Below, piece by piece: positions 51,177 to 58,539 of a DNA stretch of 64,000 bases. How positions within the stretch are numbered: the first letter of the stretch is position 1; every line of letters begins with the position of its first letter. A model generated the notes under the pieces. It was not told where the DNA came from and did no database searches. It was given only the letters and a program-made list of their open reading frames with translations. Source of the DNA: Carthagonibacter sp032251515. GTDB taxonomy: Bacteria; Gemmatimonadota; Gemmatimonadetes; Palauibacterales; Palauibacteraceae. The stretch covers positions 1 to 64,000 of the forward strand of contig JAVVDU010000002.1 of NCBI GenBank assembly GCA_032251515.1, in the 5' to 3' direction. The translations under genes and the position numbers were made by a program.

Positions 51177-51196
51177 GGGGCGCTACGGCACGCCCC
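51177..51196 (-). terminator. Weak hairpin between lptB and rpoN
   Basis: GGGGCG and CGCCCC (51177-51182, 51191-51196) form a 6-base-pair stem with an 8-base loop, seven bases after the lptB stop in the direction of transcription. No T run follows. It may lower read-through into rpoN. It shares bases with the sigma-54-like element on the other strand. Confidence 0.35.
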
Positions 51197-51201
51197 TTGC
51201 A
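51187..51201 (+). promoter_or_regulatory. Sigma-54-type -24/-12 promoter motif
   Basis: GGCACG, four bases, then TTGCA: GG at 51187-51188 and GC at 51199-51200 with exactly ten bases between, matching the TGGCACG-N4-TTGCA consensus except for the first T. It points to the right, away from rpoN, and would start RNA near 51212, antisense to lptB. It is in the gap just upstream of rpoN. Part of the match coincides with a hairpin stem, so chance cannot be excluded. Confidence 0.4.
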
Positions 51202-51203
51202 CT

Positions 51204-51929
51204 TCAGAGCTGAAAATCGAGTCCGAGATACATCTTCCGGGCCTCCGGATCCTCGACGAGCCGCTGTGCGGGCCCCTCGATGTGGATCCGCCCGTTGAAC
51301 AGGAGGTAGGCCCGGTCGGTGATCGACAGCGTCTCGCGGACGTTGTGGTCGGTGATCAGCACCCCGAGCCCGCGCTCCCGCAGCTCCGCCACGATGCGCT
51401 GGATGTCGTCCACGGCGATCGGGTCCACGCCCGCGAACGGCTCGTCCAGGAGCATGAACTTCGGTCGGGTGACGAGCGCGCGGGTGATCTCCAGGCGCCG
51501 CCGCTCTCCTCCCGACAGGCTGTCGGCCACGTTGTCGCGCAGGTGGCCGATGGACAGCTCGTCCAGGAGCTCGTCGAGCCGCCGCTCGCGCTCCTTCCGC
51601 GTCAGGTCGAGCGTCTCGAGGATGGCCAGCACGTTCTCGGCTACCGTGAGCCGCCGGAACACGGACGGCTCCTGCGACAGGTAGCCGATCCCCGCGCGGG
51701 CGCGCTTGTACATCGGCACCTTCGTCAGGTCTGTCGCATCCAGGAGCACCCGTCCCGCATTGGCCTTGAGCAGGCCCACGATCATGTAGAAGGTGGTCGT
51801 CTTCCCTGCCCCGTTGGGGCCCAGCAGGCCGACGATCTCGCCCTGGCGGACCTCGAGGCTCACGCCGTCCACCACGCGGCGGCGCCCGAACTCCCGCACC
51901 AGGTTCTCCGCCCGCAGCACGCTGCTCAT
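51204..51929 (-). CDS. lptB: LPS export ABC ATPase LptB
   Basis: ATPase that drives LPS extraction from the inner membrane with LptF and LptG. The 241-residue protein has Walker A GPNGAGKTT (37-45), SQEPSVFRRLTVAENVLAILE (the family-specific Q-loop region, about 85-105), signature LSGGERRR (138-145), Walker B FMLLDEP (158-164) with FAGVDPIAV, and TDHNVRETL; these follow LptB closely. ATG 51929 overlaps the lptA stop. lptF and lptG are not in the window. Confidence 0.95.
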   Translation of the reverse strand: MSSVLRAENLVREFGRRRVVDGVSLEVRQGEIVGLLGPNGAGKTTTFYMIVGLLKANAGRVLLDATDLTKVPMYKRARAGIGYLSQEPSVFRRLTVAENVLAILETLDLTRKERERRLDELLDELSIGHLRDNVADSLSGGERRRLEITRALVTRPKFMLLDEPFAGVDPIAVDDIQRIVAELRERGLGVLITDHNVRETLSITDRAYLLFNGRIHIEGPAQRLVEDPEARKMYLGLDFQL

Positions 51930-53281
51930 GGGATCCCTCCCCCGTCGCCGGGCTCCAGGAACACGCCGATCGCGTCGCTGCCCCGCGAATGAGCGGGCTG
52001 CCCGTCCTCGAACGCGATCTCGATGCGCGATCCCAGCATGTAGTTCTTCGACGGAGTCGTCGCGGTGGCCGTGTCTCGCACCGCCGCCGTGAACGACCGG
52101 GCCCGGCCGATCGCGACCAGCCGGTCGATCCAGACCTCGCCGGCGGTTCCCTCGGCGGTTCCCTCCGCCTCGGGATCCTCGGGTGCCTGCGTGGGCGCGG
52201 CCGGGCGGAACGCGGCCCGTACCGTGTCGCCCGCCACCCAGTTCGCTCCCGGCCTCGTGTCGAGGACCGGCTCGGCGAGCGGGGCGTCCGGGGCTGCCGC
52301 CGCGGAGTCGACTTCCGCCGCCGCGGCGCGTCCCACCGCGGTCAGGGAGTCCGCGCGTCCGTCGACGAACCCGAACACGATGGAATCCCCGGCGAGCACG
52401 AACTGCTCGGATGACGCCAGGGAGCGGCCGCGGCCGAACGCCCACAGGGTCTCCACGACGTCTCCGGCGACCACGGCGCGAATCTGCTCGGAATGCATCC
52501 GGTGCCCCTCGCCCGTCGCGCGGGCATCGCCGAACGAGTGGATCGTGCGCAACTCTCCCACCTCGAACCCGGCCCGGATGCTGTCGCCCTCGAGCTCGAA
52601 CGCCGGCCCGGTCACGACGGGACGCCCGTACAGGACGGCCAGTGCGACCGCCTCCGAGAAGCGGGCGCTGTCGGCCACCGCGCGGATGTCCCCGCGGACC
52701 ATCACGACATCGCCGCGCGCGAAGGCCTCGGTTTCGCCCAGGAACTCCGAGACGTCGGCGTCGATCACGGCCGTCGAGATCGCTCCGCTCTCGCCCCGGC
52801 CGGAGGGGAGGGTCATTCGCGGCCGTCCCGTGGCGACGGTTCGCGATCCCGCGAACGGCGTCCGGAAGAAGCGCGCCGCGGGGCCCTCGAGGGTGGCCCC
52901 GGTGGCCAGGCGCACCAGTCGCACCGACCCTTCCGCCAGGACCTGGTCGGTTCGCCCGAAGAAGGTGAGCCGGTCGGAGTTCAGGGTCCGCGTGGTGTCG
53001 CGGTAGCGCACGGAGCCGATCATCACGGCGCGCTCCAGCGCGGGCCGCCACACGGCGCTGTCTCCGGTCATCACCGCGTCCCCGCAGGTGACCGTCACGG
53101 GGCCCGACAGGTAGGCCGTCAGCGTCCCGGAGCCGTCCGGATCGGGGCGTTCCACGCGCGGGCCCGCACGCACGATGTCGGGCGCGCAGCGCTGCACGCC
53201 CTGCGCCCGCAGCCCGCCCCCCGTCGGCACGGCCGCCGCGAGCGTCAGCGCGGCCGCCGCGACCCTGGCGAGTCGGCTCAT
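51926..53281 (-). CDS. lptA: OstA-like LPS-transport protein (LptA-type, extended)
   Basis: A 451-residue exported protein (signal peptide, cleavage near LRAQ at about 27). It carries repeats of the OstA/LptA beta-jellyroll, for example TVTCGDAVMTGDSAVWRPAL, RTLNSDRLTFFGRTDQVLAEGSVRLV and MHSEQIRAVVAGDVVETLWAFG. It is more than twice the length of E. coli LptA (185), so it likely has several jellyroll units and could form a longer part of the periplasmic bridge by itself. The last 120 residues are rich in Ala/Pro/Glu and then basic-hydrophobic. ATG 53281 overlaps the lptC stop. Role inferred from fold and neighbours. Confidence 0.82.
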   Translation of the reverse strand: MSRLARVAAAALTLAAAVPTGGGLRAQGVQRCAPDIVRAGPRVERPDPDGSGTLTAYLSGPVTVTCGDAVMTGDSAVWRPALERAVMIGSVRYRDTTRTLNSDRLTFFGRTDQVLAEGSVRLVRLATGATLEGPAARFFRTPFAGSRTVATGRPRMTLPSGRGESGAISTAVIDADVSEFLGETEAFARGDVVMVRGDIRAVADSARFSEAVALAVLYGRPVVTGPAFELEGDSIRAGFEVGELRTIHSFGDARATGEGHRMHSEQIRAVVAGDVVETLWAFGRGRSLASSEQFVLAGDSIVFGFVDGRADSLTAVGRAAAAEVDSAAAAPDAPLAEPVLDTRPGANWVAGDTVRAAFRPAAPTQAPEDPEAEGTAEGTAGEVWIDRLVAIGRARSFTAAVRDTATATTPSKNYMLGSRIEIAFEDGQPAHSRGSDAIGVFLEPGDGGGIP

Positions 53282-53841
53282 TGCGGGACGACGACCTCGG
53301 GGGTCGTCGTGCTGCCCGGACCGTACCGCGTCTCCTCGGTCTGCAGGTCGCGTACGACCCAGCTGCCCCGGTCGACCGTCCCGTCGGGGTAGGTCAGGAC
53401 GTACCCGGAATCCGCCCGCACCTCGTGACCGGACGCGGAGTAGGCGAGCATGGGCGCGGTCATCCGCTCGCCGGTCCCGAACCGGAACACGACGTCCCCG
53501 CGGACCGTGACGTCGCCCGTCGGCAACGCGTACTCCGCCCGCCGGCCGGTGAGCACGCCCGTGGTGTCGCCGGTCTCGGTGAAGAACGTCATCCGCACGC
53601 CGCGCAGGTCGAGCCGCCCCTCGTTCTCGTAGGTCAGGGCCGTGTCCGCCTCGACGAACGCCCGCCGGACTCCGTCGCGCGTGACGTAGTTCTCCGCCTC
53701 CACCATCACCTGGTCGGCCCCCTCGGCGAACACGTCGGGGACGGGGGCGGAGGGACGTTCCCCTTCCGCACGGCAGGCGGCGAGCAGGACGGCCAGGAGC
53801 ACGACGCCGGGTGACGGCGCGGCGGGGCGCCGGAGGATCAC
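53278..53841 (-). CDS. lptC: LptC-like protein, predicted lipoprotein
   Basis: LptC is the inner-membrane piece that receives LPS from LptBFG. The 187-residue product starts at GTG 53841 and has a lipobox LLAAC with Cys23, so it should be lipid-anchored instead of held by the single helix of E. coli LptC. The body is a beta-jellyroll: EAENYVTRDGVRRAFVEADTALTYENEGRLDLRGVRMTFF, GVLTGRRAEYALPTGDVTVRGDVVF and SGHEVRADSGYVLTYPDG. Overlaps pyrG (GTGA) and lptA. Family assignment from fold, order and neighbours. Confidence 0.85.
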   Translation of the reverse strand: MILRRPAAPSPGVVLLAVLLAACRAEGERPSAPVPDVFAEGADQVMVEAENYVTRDGVRRAFVEADTALTYENEGRLDLRGVRMTFFTETGDTTGVLTGRRAEYALPTGDVTVRGDVVFRFGTGERMTAPMLAYSASGHEVRADSGYVLTYPDGTVDRGSWVVRDLQTEETRYGPGSTTTPEVVVPQ

Positions 53842-55556
53842 GACGAACCGGTCCGTCCGCCGGTGGAGACGGGGTTCCCCTCGGCCGCTCCGTGCCGGGC
53901 GGCCCCCGCCCACGATTCGGGCGCCGCGTAGCCGGGGCGTGCCTGCCGCCGCCGCAGCGCGGCGGCAACGAAGGCGGCGAACAGCGGGTGGGGCCGCGAG
54001 GGACGCGACCGCAGCTCCGGGTGAAACTGGGTGGCCAGGAAGAACGGGTGGTCCGGGAGCTCGATGATCTCCACGAGGCGTCCGTCGGGCGACCGTCCGC
54101 TGAACCGGAGGCCGGCCTGCGACAAGTGGGTCCGGTAGTCGTTGTTGAGCTCGAAACGGTGCCGATGCCGCTCCGAGACCTCCGCCACCCCGTAGATCTC
54201 CCGGGCCCGGCTCCCCTCCTCGAGGACGCACGGGTAGGCGCCCAGCCGCATCGTTCCACCCTTGTCGGTCACCTGCCGCTGCGAGTCGAGCAGCGAGATG
54301 ACCGGATGGGGCGAGCCGGGCGCGAACTCGGCGGAGTCGGCATCGACGAGTCCACACACGTTGCGGGCCACGTCGATCACTGCGCACTGCAGGCCGAGGC
54401 AGATCCCCAGGAACGGGATCTCCGCCTCCCGGATGCGCCGCACCGTGTCCACCATGCCGCGGATCCCGCGCCCCCCGAAGCCACCGGGCACGAGGACCCC
54501 GTCGAACTCGCGCAGAAACGCCTCGCCGCGGGCCTCGATGTGCTCCGACGAGAGCCAGTCCACCTCCACGCCCGCGTCGCTGGCGATGCCGCCGTGGATG
54601 AGCGCCTCCTGGATCGACTTGTACGAGTCGACGTGGGACGTGTACTTGCCCACCACGGCGATCCGCACCGGTCCGTGCCCGGGCCGTCGCACGCGCTCGA
54701 CCATCTCCTGCCAGCCGGACAGGTCCGGCGGGGTCGTCTCCAGCGACAGCGCCTCCACGATCGCCTCGTCCAGCCCCTGCTCGTGGTAGCGGAGCGGGAC
54801 CTCGTAGATCGACTCCAGGTCGCGCGACTCGATGACGTGCCGCATCTCCACGTTGCAGAAGCGCGCCACCTTGCGCCGCACTTCCTCGCCGAGCGGCCAC
54901 TCGGTCCGCAGGATCAGCACGTCGGGCTGGATCCCGATCTCCATCAGCTCCCGCACGGAGTGCTGCGTCGGTTTCGTCTTCAGCTCGCCCGCGGCCGAGA
55001 TGAACGGGACGAGCGTGAGGTGAATGAACAGGGAATCGCGCCGCCCGACGTCCTGCCGGAACTGGCGGATCGCCTCCAGGAACGGCAGGGACTCGATGTC
55101 ACCCACCGTTCCGCCGATCTCGGTGATCACGACGTCGTGTCCGTCGGCCAGGCGGCGGATGCAGGACTTGATCTCGTCGGTGACGTGCGGGATCACCTGC
55201 ACGGTCGCCCCCAGGAAGTCTCCGCGCCGCTCCTTGGAGAGGATGTCCTGGTAGATCCGTCCCGTGGTGACGTTGTTCGCCTGCGAAAGCGAGGTGTCGA
55301 TGAACCGCTCGTAGTGCCCCAGGTCGAGGTCCGTCTCCGCCCCGTCATCGGTGACGAAGACCTCGCCGTGCTGGAACGGCGACATCGTTCCCGGATCCAC
55401 GTTCAAGTACGGATCGAACTTCTGGATCGTGACCGAGAGGTCTCTCTCGACGAGCAGCCGTCCGATGGATGCCGCCGCGATGCCCTTGCCGAGCGACGAG
55501 ACGACGCCGCCCGTGATGAAGATGTACTTCGTTCCCGACGACGCGCTCGAGGCCAT
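53838..55556 (-). CDS. pyrG: CTP synthase
   Basis: Makes CTP from UTP using glutamine. The 572-residue enzyme has the N-terminal synthase domain (KYIFITGGVVSSLGKGIAAASIGRLL, KFDPYLNVDPGTMSPFQHGEVFVTDDGAE) and the C-terminal class I glutamine amidotransferase domain with the nucleophile in GICLGLQ and the ELRSRP region near the end. A C-terminal tail of about 30 residues follows. ATG 55556 is preferred because GGAG lies 5 bases upstream; a GTG at 55574 would add six residues. Sitting directly after kdsB makes sense because KdsB uses CTP. Confidence 0.95.
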   Translation of the reverse strand: MASSASSGTKYIFITGGVVSSLGKGIAAASIGRLLVERDLSVTIQKFDPYLNVDPGTMSPFQHGEVFVTDDGAETDLDLGHYERFIDTSLSQANNVTTGRIYQDILSKERRGDFLGATVQVIPHVTDEIKSCIRRLADGHDVVITEIGGTVGDIESLPFLEAIRQFRQDVGRRDSLFIHLTLVPFISAAGELKTKPTQHSVRELMEIGIQPDVLILRTEWPLGEEVRRKVARFCNVEMRHVIESRDLESIYEVPLRYHEQGLDEAIVEALSLETTPPDLSGWQEMVERVRRPGHGPVRIAVVGKYTSHVDSYKSIQEALIHGGIASDAGVEVDWLSSEHIEARGEAFLREFDGVLVPGGFGGRGIRGMVDTVRRIREAEIPFLGICLGLQCAVIDVARNVCGLVDADSAEFAPGSPHPVISLLDSQRQVTDKGGTMRLGAYPCVLEEGSRAREIYGVAEVSERHRHRFELNNDYRTHLSQAGLRFSGRSPDGRLVEIIELPDHPFFLATQFHPELRSRPSRPHPLFAAFVAAALRRRQARPGYAAPESWAGAARHGAAEGNPVSTGGRTGSS

Positions 55557-55574
55557 GTCCGCTCCAGGCTTCAC

Positions 55575-56339
55575 TCAGTTCGGGTCGCGGGCCGCGAGCA
55601 GGCGCTCGGCCCTCTCCAGGTCTTCCGGCACATCCACGGCCGCCTCGCAGGGACCCGCTACGGCGACGAATACCCCGATGCCCGCCTCCAGGGCCCGCAA
55701 CTGCTCCAGGCGCTCGAGGCGCTCGAGTCGGGACGGGGGCAGCGAGACGAAGCGCTCCAGGGCCGGGCGGGTGAAGGCGTACACGCCCACGTGTCGCAAC
55801 CAGGCACCCGGACCGGCGCCGGCCGAGGCCGCGTCGAGCCCGTCCTCCGACCACGGGACCGGGGCGCGGCTGAAGTAGAGGGCGCGGCCGTCCGCGGCCC
55901 GGACCACCTTCACGTGCGACGGCGAACGCCATTCCCGCTCCGCCGCGAACGGCGTGGCGAGCGTCGCCACCCCGGTCCGTCCCGCACGCACCGGGGCCAG
56001 CACGGCCTCGAGGTGGGCGGGGCTCAGGAACGGCTCGTCGGCCTGCAGGTTCAGGATCACGTCGAATCCCGCGGCCTCCGGCCGTCGTGCCGCCTCGGCG
56101 ACCCGGTCGGTACCGGACGGATGCTCCGGGCTCGTCATCACGACCGTCCCCCCCAGGTCCCGGACCCGCATCGCGATCTCCGGGTCGTCGGTGGCCACCC
56201 AGATCTCGTCGATGCCGGAGGCCCGCCGCGCCGCGCGCCACGTCCACTCGATGAGGGGGCGGCCGGCCAGGGGCTGGAGGGGCTTCCGGGGGAGGCGGCG
56301 GCTCCCGATCCTCGCGGGAAGCACGCAGAGGACGGTCAT
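55575..56339 (-). CDS. kdsB: 3-deoxy-manno-octulosonate cytidylyltransferase (CMP-Kdo synthetase)
   Basis: Activates Kdo with CTP for the LPS inner core. The 254-residue protein shows LPARIGSRRLPRKPLQPLAGRPLIEWTW (substrate and metal region, about 7-34), ATDDPEIA, PSGTDRVAEA, and NLQADEPFLSP, the last a variant of the usual NVQGDEP; then SRAPVPW and RHVGVYAFTRPALERFV. Length is typical (about 250). It is the first gene of the pyrG-lpt unit, behind a strong promoter at 56385-56414. No clear ribosome site precedes its ATG. Confidence 0.93.
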   Translation of the reverse strand: MTVLCVLPARIGSRRLPRKPLQPLAGRPLIEWTWRAARRASGIDEIWVATDDPEIAMRVRDLGGTVVMTSPEHPSGTDRVAEAARRPEAAGFDVILNLQADEPFLSPAHLEAVLAPVRAGRTGVATLATPFAAEREWRSPSHVKVVRAADGRALYFSRAPVPWSEDGLDAASAGAGPGAWLRHVGVYAFTRPALERFVSLPPSRLERLERLEQLRALEAGIGVFVAVAGPCEAAVDVPEDLERAERLLAARDPN

Positions 56340-56384
56340 CGGTCGCGCGCATACGGGGCCGGCCGGATTCCGTTCACGCCCCGC

Positions 56385-56414
56385 AAGGTAGGGCGGCGGC
56401 GAAGACGCTGTCAA
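56385..56414 (-). promoter_or_regulatory. Sigma-70-type promoter for kdsB-pyrG-lptCAB
   Basis: On the - strand a perfect TTGACA (-35, 56414-56409) is followed after 18 bases by TACCTT (-10, 56390-56385). RNA would start about 40 bases before the kdsB ATG. The -35 box begins next to the terminator hairpin of the upstream gene. Confidence 0.6.
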
Positions 56415-56415
56415 A

Positions 56416-56450
56416 GGGGAGCCGGAGGGCGCCAACCGCCGCCGGCTCCC
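56416..56450 (-). terminator. Terminator of the fab-to-barrel gene run
   Basis: GGGAGCCGG (56417-56425) and CCGGCTCCC (56442-56450) make a perfect 9-base-pair stem with a 16-base loop, followed on the - strand by CTTT. It starts six bases after the stop of the barrel gene. The T tract is short and merges into the kdsB -35 box. Confidence 0.6.
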
Positions 56451-56455
56451 ACCGC

Positions 56456-58000
56456 TCACAGGTCCCCCGGAAAGCGCAGGACCAGGTACACCTCGGGATC
56501 CAGGTCGGACCTGTCGGGATCGGCGGCCACGCCCAGCTCGAGGCCGGACCAGCGGACGCCGGCCGACAGGTTCGCCTCGAAGTCCGCGGCGCGCCCTTCC
56601 TCCCAGGCGGCGCCCGTCGCGGCACGTGCGACCAGTTGCGGCGGGCCGATGACGGCCACCCGGAGCGCCTCGATGGGAACGAGGTAGGCGGCCTGCACGA
56701 ACACGGCGCGCGGGCCGGCCAGCGACAGGCGGGCGAAGGTGGGCAGAGTGGCCTGTCCCCCGAACGCCGTCCAGCGCTGGCGCGGCAGCGTTCCGGACAG
56801 GTCGCCCCGCGCCAGGCCGAACAGCTCCACGCGGTGTGCCGCGAGCCCCGGGAACGACCAGTCCACGCGCGCCTCTCCGAACAGGAAGCTGAAGTCGCCG
56901 CCCACGCTGGAGTCGGCCCACTCCGCCCGCACCAGCGCGCCGAGCCGGTGACTCACGCCGCGCCGGCGCAGGGCCAGCGAGCCGATGAGGCTGATCGTCT
57001 CCCCGTCGTCCACGGCGGGGTTCGGCGGGCCGTCGGCGTCGCCGAACAGCACGAACGGGTCCTCCCGGGCCGTCAGGCTGCGGGCCTTCTCGTACTGCAC
57101 CTCGAGCAGCGGGCGCCACTCCCTGTCCTCCGGGGCGCCGCCCCGCACGACGAAACGGTCGGCCTGGTAGTAGTTGCGGTAATCGTCCCCGGCGAAGAAG
57201 AACGACAGCGAGTTCGAGGCCCCCTTCCGGACCCAGCTCTCGTTCGTGCGCGTGGCCCGTTCGGCCAGGATGCCCAGCTCGAGTCCCGCCGAGGGGTGCC
57301 AGTCCTGACGCACCGTGGCCTCCACCTCGTCGGGCGCGGTGAGGAAGCGGATCTCGAAGTCGAGCGAAGGCCGGCCGGGCCACTCCACCCCCTGCAGGCG
57401 CGCCCCCCAGCGAAGCGTCCACTCGTCCACCCGCTGGTAGCCGGGAAACCCGAACCCGTGGAGCCCGTGCAGGACGATCGGGCGTCCCGCGTCGTCGGCC
57501 GGCAGGATGGACCAGCCGCGCTCGTTCCGGCGCACGACGTAGAGATCGTTCGGCCGGTAGGCGACGTCCCCGGCGACTTCGGCCAGGCCGGACGCATAGA
57601 ATCCCCCTCCGAGCACGACGACGTTCCCCTCCACGCGCGAACCCGGCCGCAGGAACAGGTCCCCGTCCACGACGAACACGTCCCCCCGCACCGTTCCCGC
57701 GATCCGCGCCGCCGCGCCGAGCACCAGGAGTCCGGACTCCACCCGCTCTCCGGACGCCAGCACCGTGTCGGCCGTCCAGAGCGCGTAGCCCGGCCGGTCC
57801 AGGAACCGGTCCAGCCGCTTCTCCTCCTCGTGGTCCCCGCGCGCCGAGAAGCGGACTTCCTGCGCGGAAAGTCCCCCGGCGCTCAGCAGGACCGCCGCCA
57901 GGGCGCCGAGGACGCGGACGCGCCGCAGGGCGCCTCCCGCCCGGCGCGCGCGCCGGCTCCGGCCGTCGGTCGAGGTCCACGGCCACCGCAGGAGCGTCAC
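56456..58000 (-). CDS. Exported bactofilin-like/beta-barrel outer-membrane protein
   Basis: A 514-residue exported protein with a long basic N-region and a signal peptide ending near GGLSAQ (about 47). Residues 88-146 form short repeats of the polymer-forming (bactofilin-like) kind, LLVLGAAARIAGTVRGDVFVVDGDLFLRPGSRVEGNVVVLGG. From about 185 to the end there are many amphipathic strands with aromatic girdles, and the chain ends in strand-like YLVLRFPGDL, suggesting a barrel in the outer membrane. Such a combination is not one I can name. Start is GTG 58000 behind an AAGGAGGGGG ribosome site, overlapping the nitroreductase stop. Function unknown. Confidence 0.7.
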   Translation of the reverse strand: MTLLRWPWTSTDGRSRRARRAGGALRRVRVLGALAAVLLSAGGLSAQEVRFSARGDHEEEKRLDRFLDRPGYALWTADTVLASGERVESGLLVLGAAARIAGTVRGDVFVVDGDLFLRPGSRVEGNVVVLGGGFYASGLAEVAGDVAYRPNDLYVVRRNERGWSILPADDAGRPIVLHGLHGFGFPGYQRVDEWTLRWGARLQGVEWPGRPSLDFEIRFLTAPDEVEATVRQDWHPSAGLELGILAERATRTNESWVRKGASNSLSFFFAGDDYRNYYQADRFVVRGGAPEDREWRPLLEVQYEKARSLTAREDPFVLFGDADGPPNPAVDDGETISLIGSLALRRRGVSHRLGALVRAEWADSSVGGDFSFLFGEARVDWSFPGLAAHRVELFGLARGDLSGTLPRQRWTAFGGQATLPTFARLSLAGPRAVFVQAAYLVPIEALRVAVIGPPQLVARAATGAAWEEGRAADFEANLSAGVRWSGLELGVAADPDRSDLDPEVYLVLRFPGDL

Positions 58001-58533
58001 GCGCCCCCCTCCTTCCAGGTCTCCCGGCAGATGACCTCCTCCACGGGACGCCGGGCCGGCAGCGGATCGAAGCCGTCGGGGTACCCGATGGCCAGGAGCG
58101 AGATCACCGGTACGTCCGGCGGCGCTCCGATCACGTCACGCACCGTCGGCTCCCGGTACCCACGCAGCCACACGGCCTGCAGCCCCAGGTCGGCGGCCGC
58201 CAGGGCCATCGCCTGGGTGGCGGCCGCGAGATCGACCGGGTGCGCCGGCCGTCCACTGCCGCTCACCCGGGAATGGATGCGTGCACACCCCACCACGAGC
58301 ACCGGCGCCGTGCGGGCCCGCTCCTCGTGGAAGGCCGCCGCGGCGAGGCGTCGTCGGGCCAGCGCGTCGCGGACCACGACGAAGCGCCATGGCTGGTCCT
58401 CGCTGGCCGACGGTGCGTAACGGCCGCAGTCCAGCACCCGCTCCAGCAGCTCCGCGGGCACGGACCGGTCGGAGAACCGCCGGACCCGCTGCCGGTTGCG
58501 CGCCAGTCCGTACACTCGGGAGAGATGGCTCAC
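57997..58533 (-). CDS. Nitroreductase-family FMN oxidoreductase
   Basis: A 178-residue nitroreductase. RNRQRVRRFSDRSVPAELLERVLDCGRYAPSASEDQPWRFVVV (about 12-54) is the FMN-binding start of the family, and DLAAATQAMALAAADLGLQAVWLRGY the central helix; the C-terminal IGYPDGFDPLPARRPVEEVI resembles the group with a conserved RxPLEEV end. A role in reducing quinone-like or nitro compounds is expected; the physiological substrate is unknown. Start GTG 58533 with GAGG upstream, six bases after xerD. Confidence 0.85.
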   Translation of the reverse strand: MSHLSRVYGLARNRQRVRRFSDRSVPAELLERVLDCGRYAPSASEDQPWRFVVVRDALARRRLAAAAFHEERARTAPVLVVGCARIHSRVSGSGRPAHPVDLAAATQAMALAAADLGLQAVWLRGYREPTVRDVIGAPPDVPVISLLAIGYPDGFDPLPARRPVEEVICRETWKEGGA

Positions 58534-58539
58534 GCGGCC

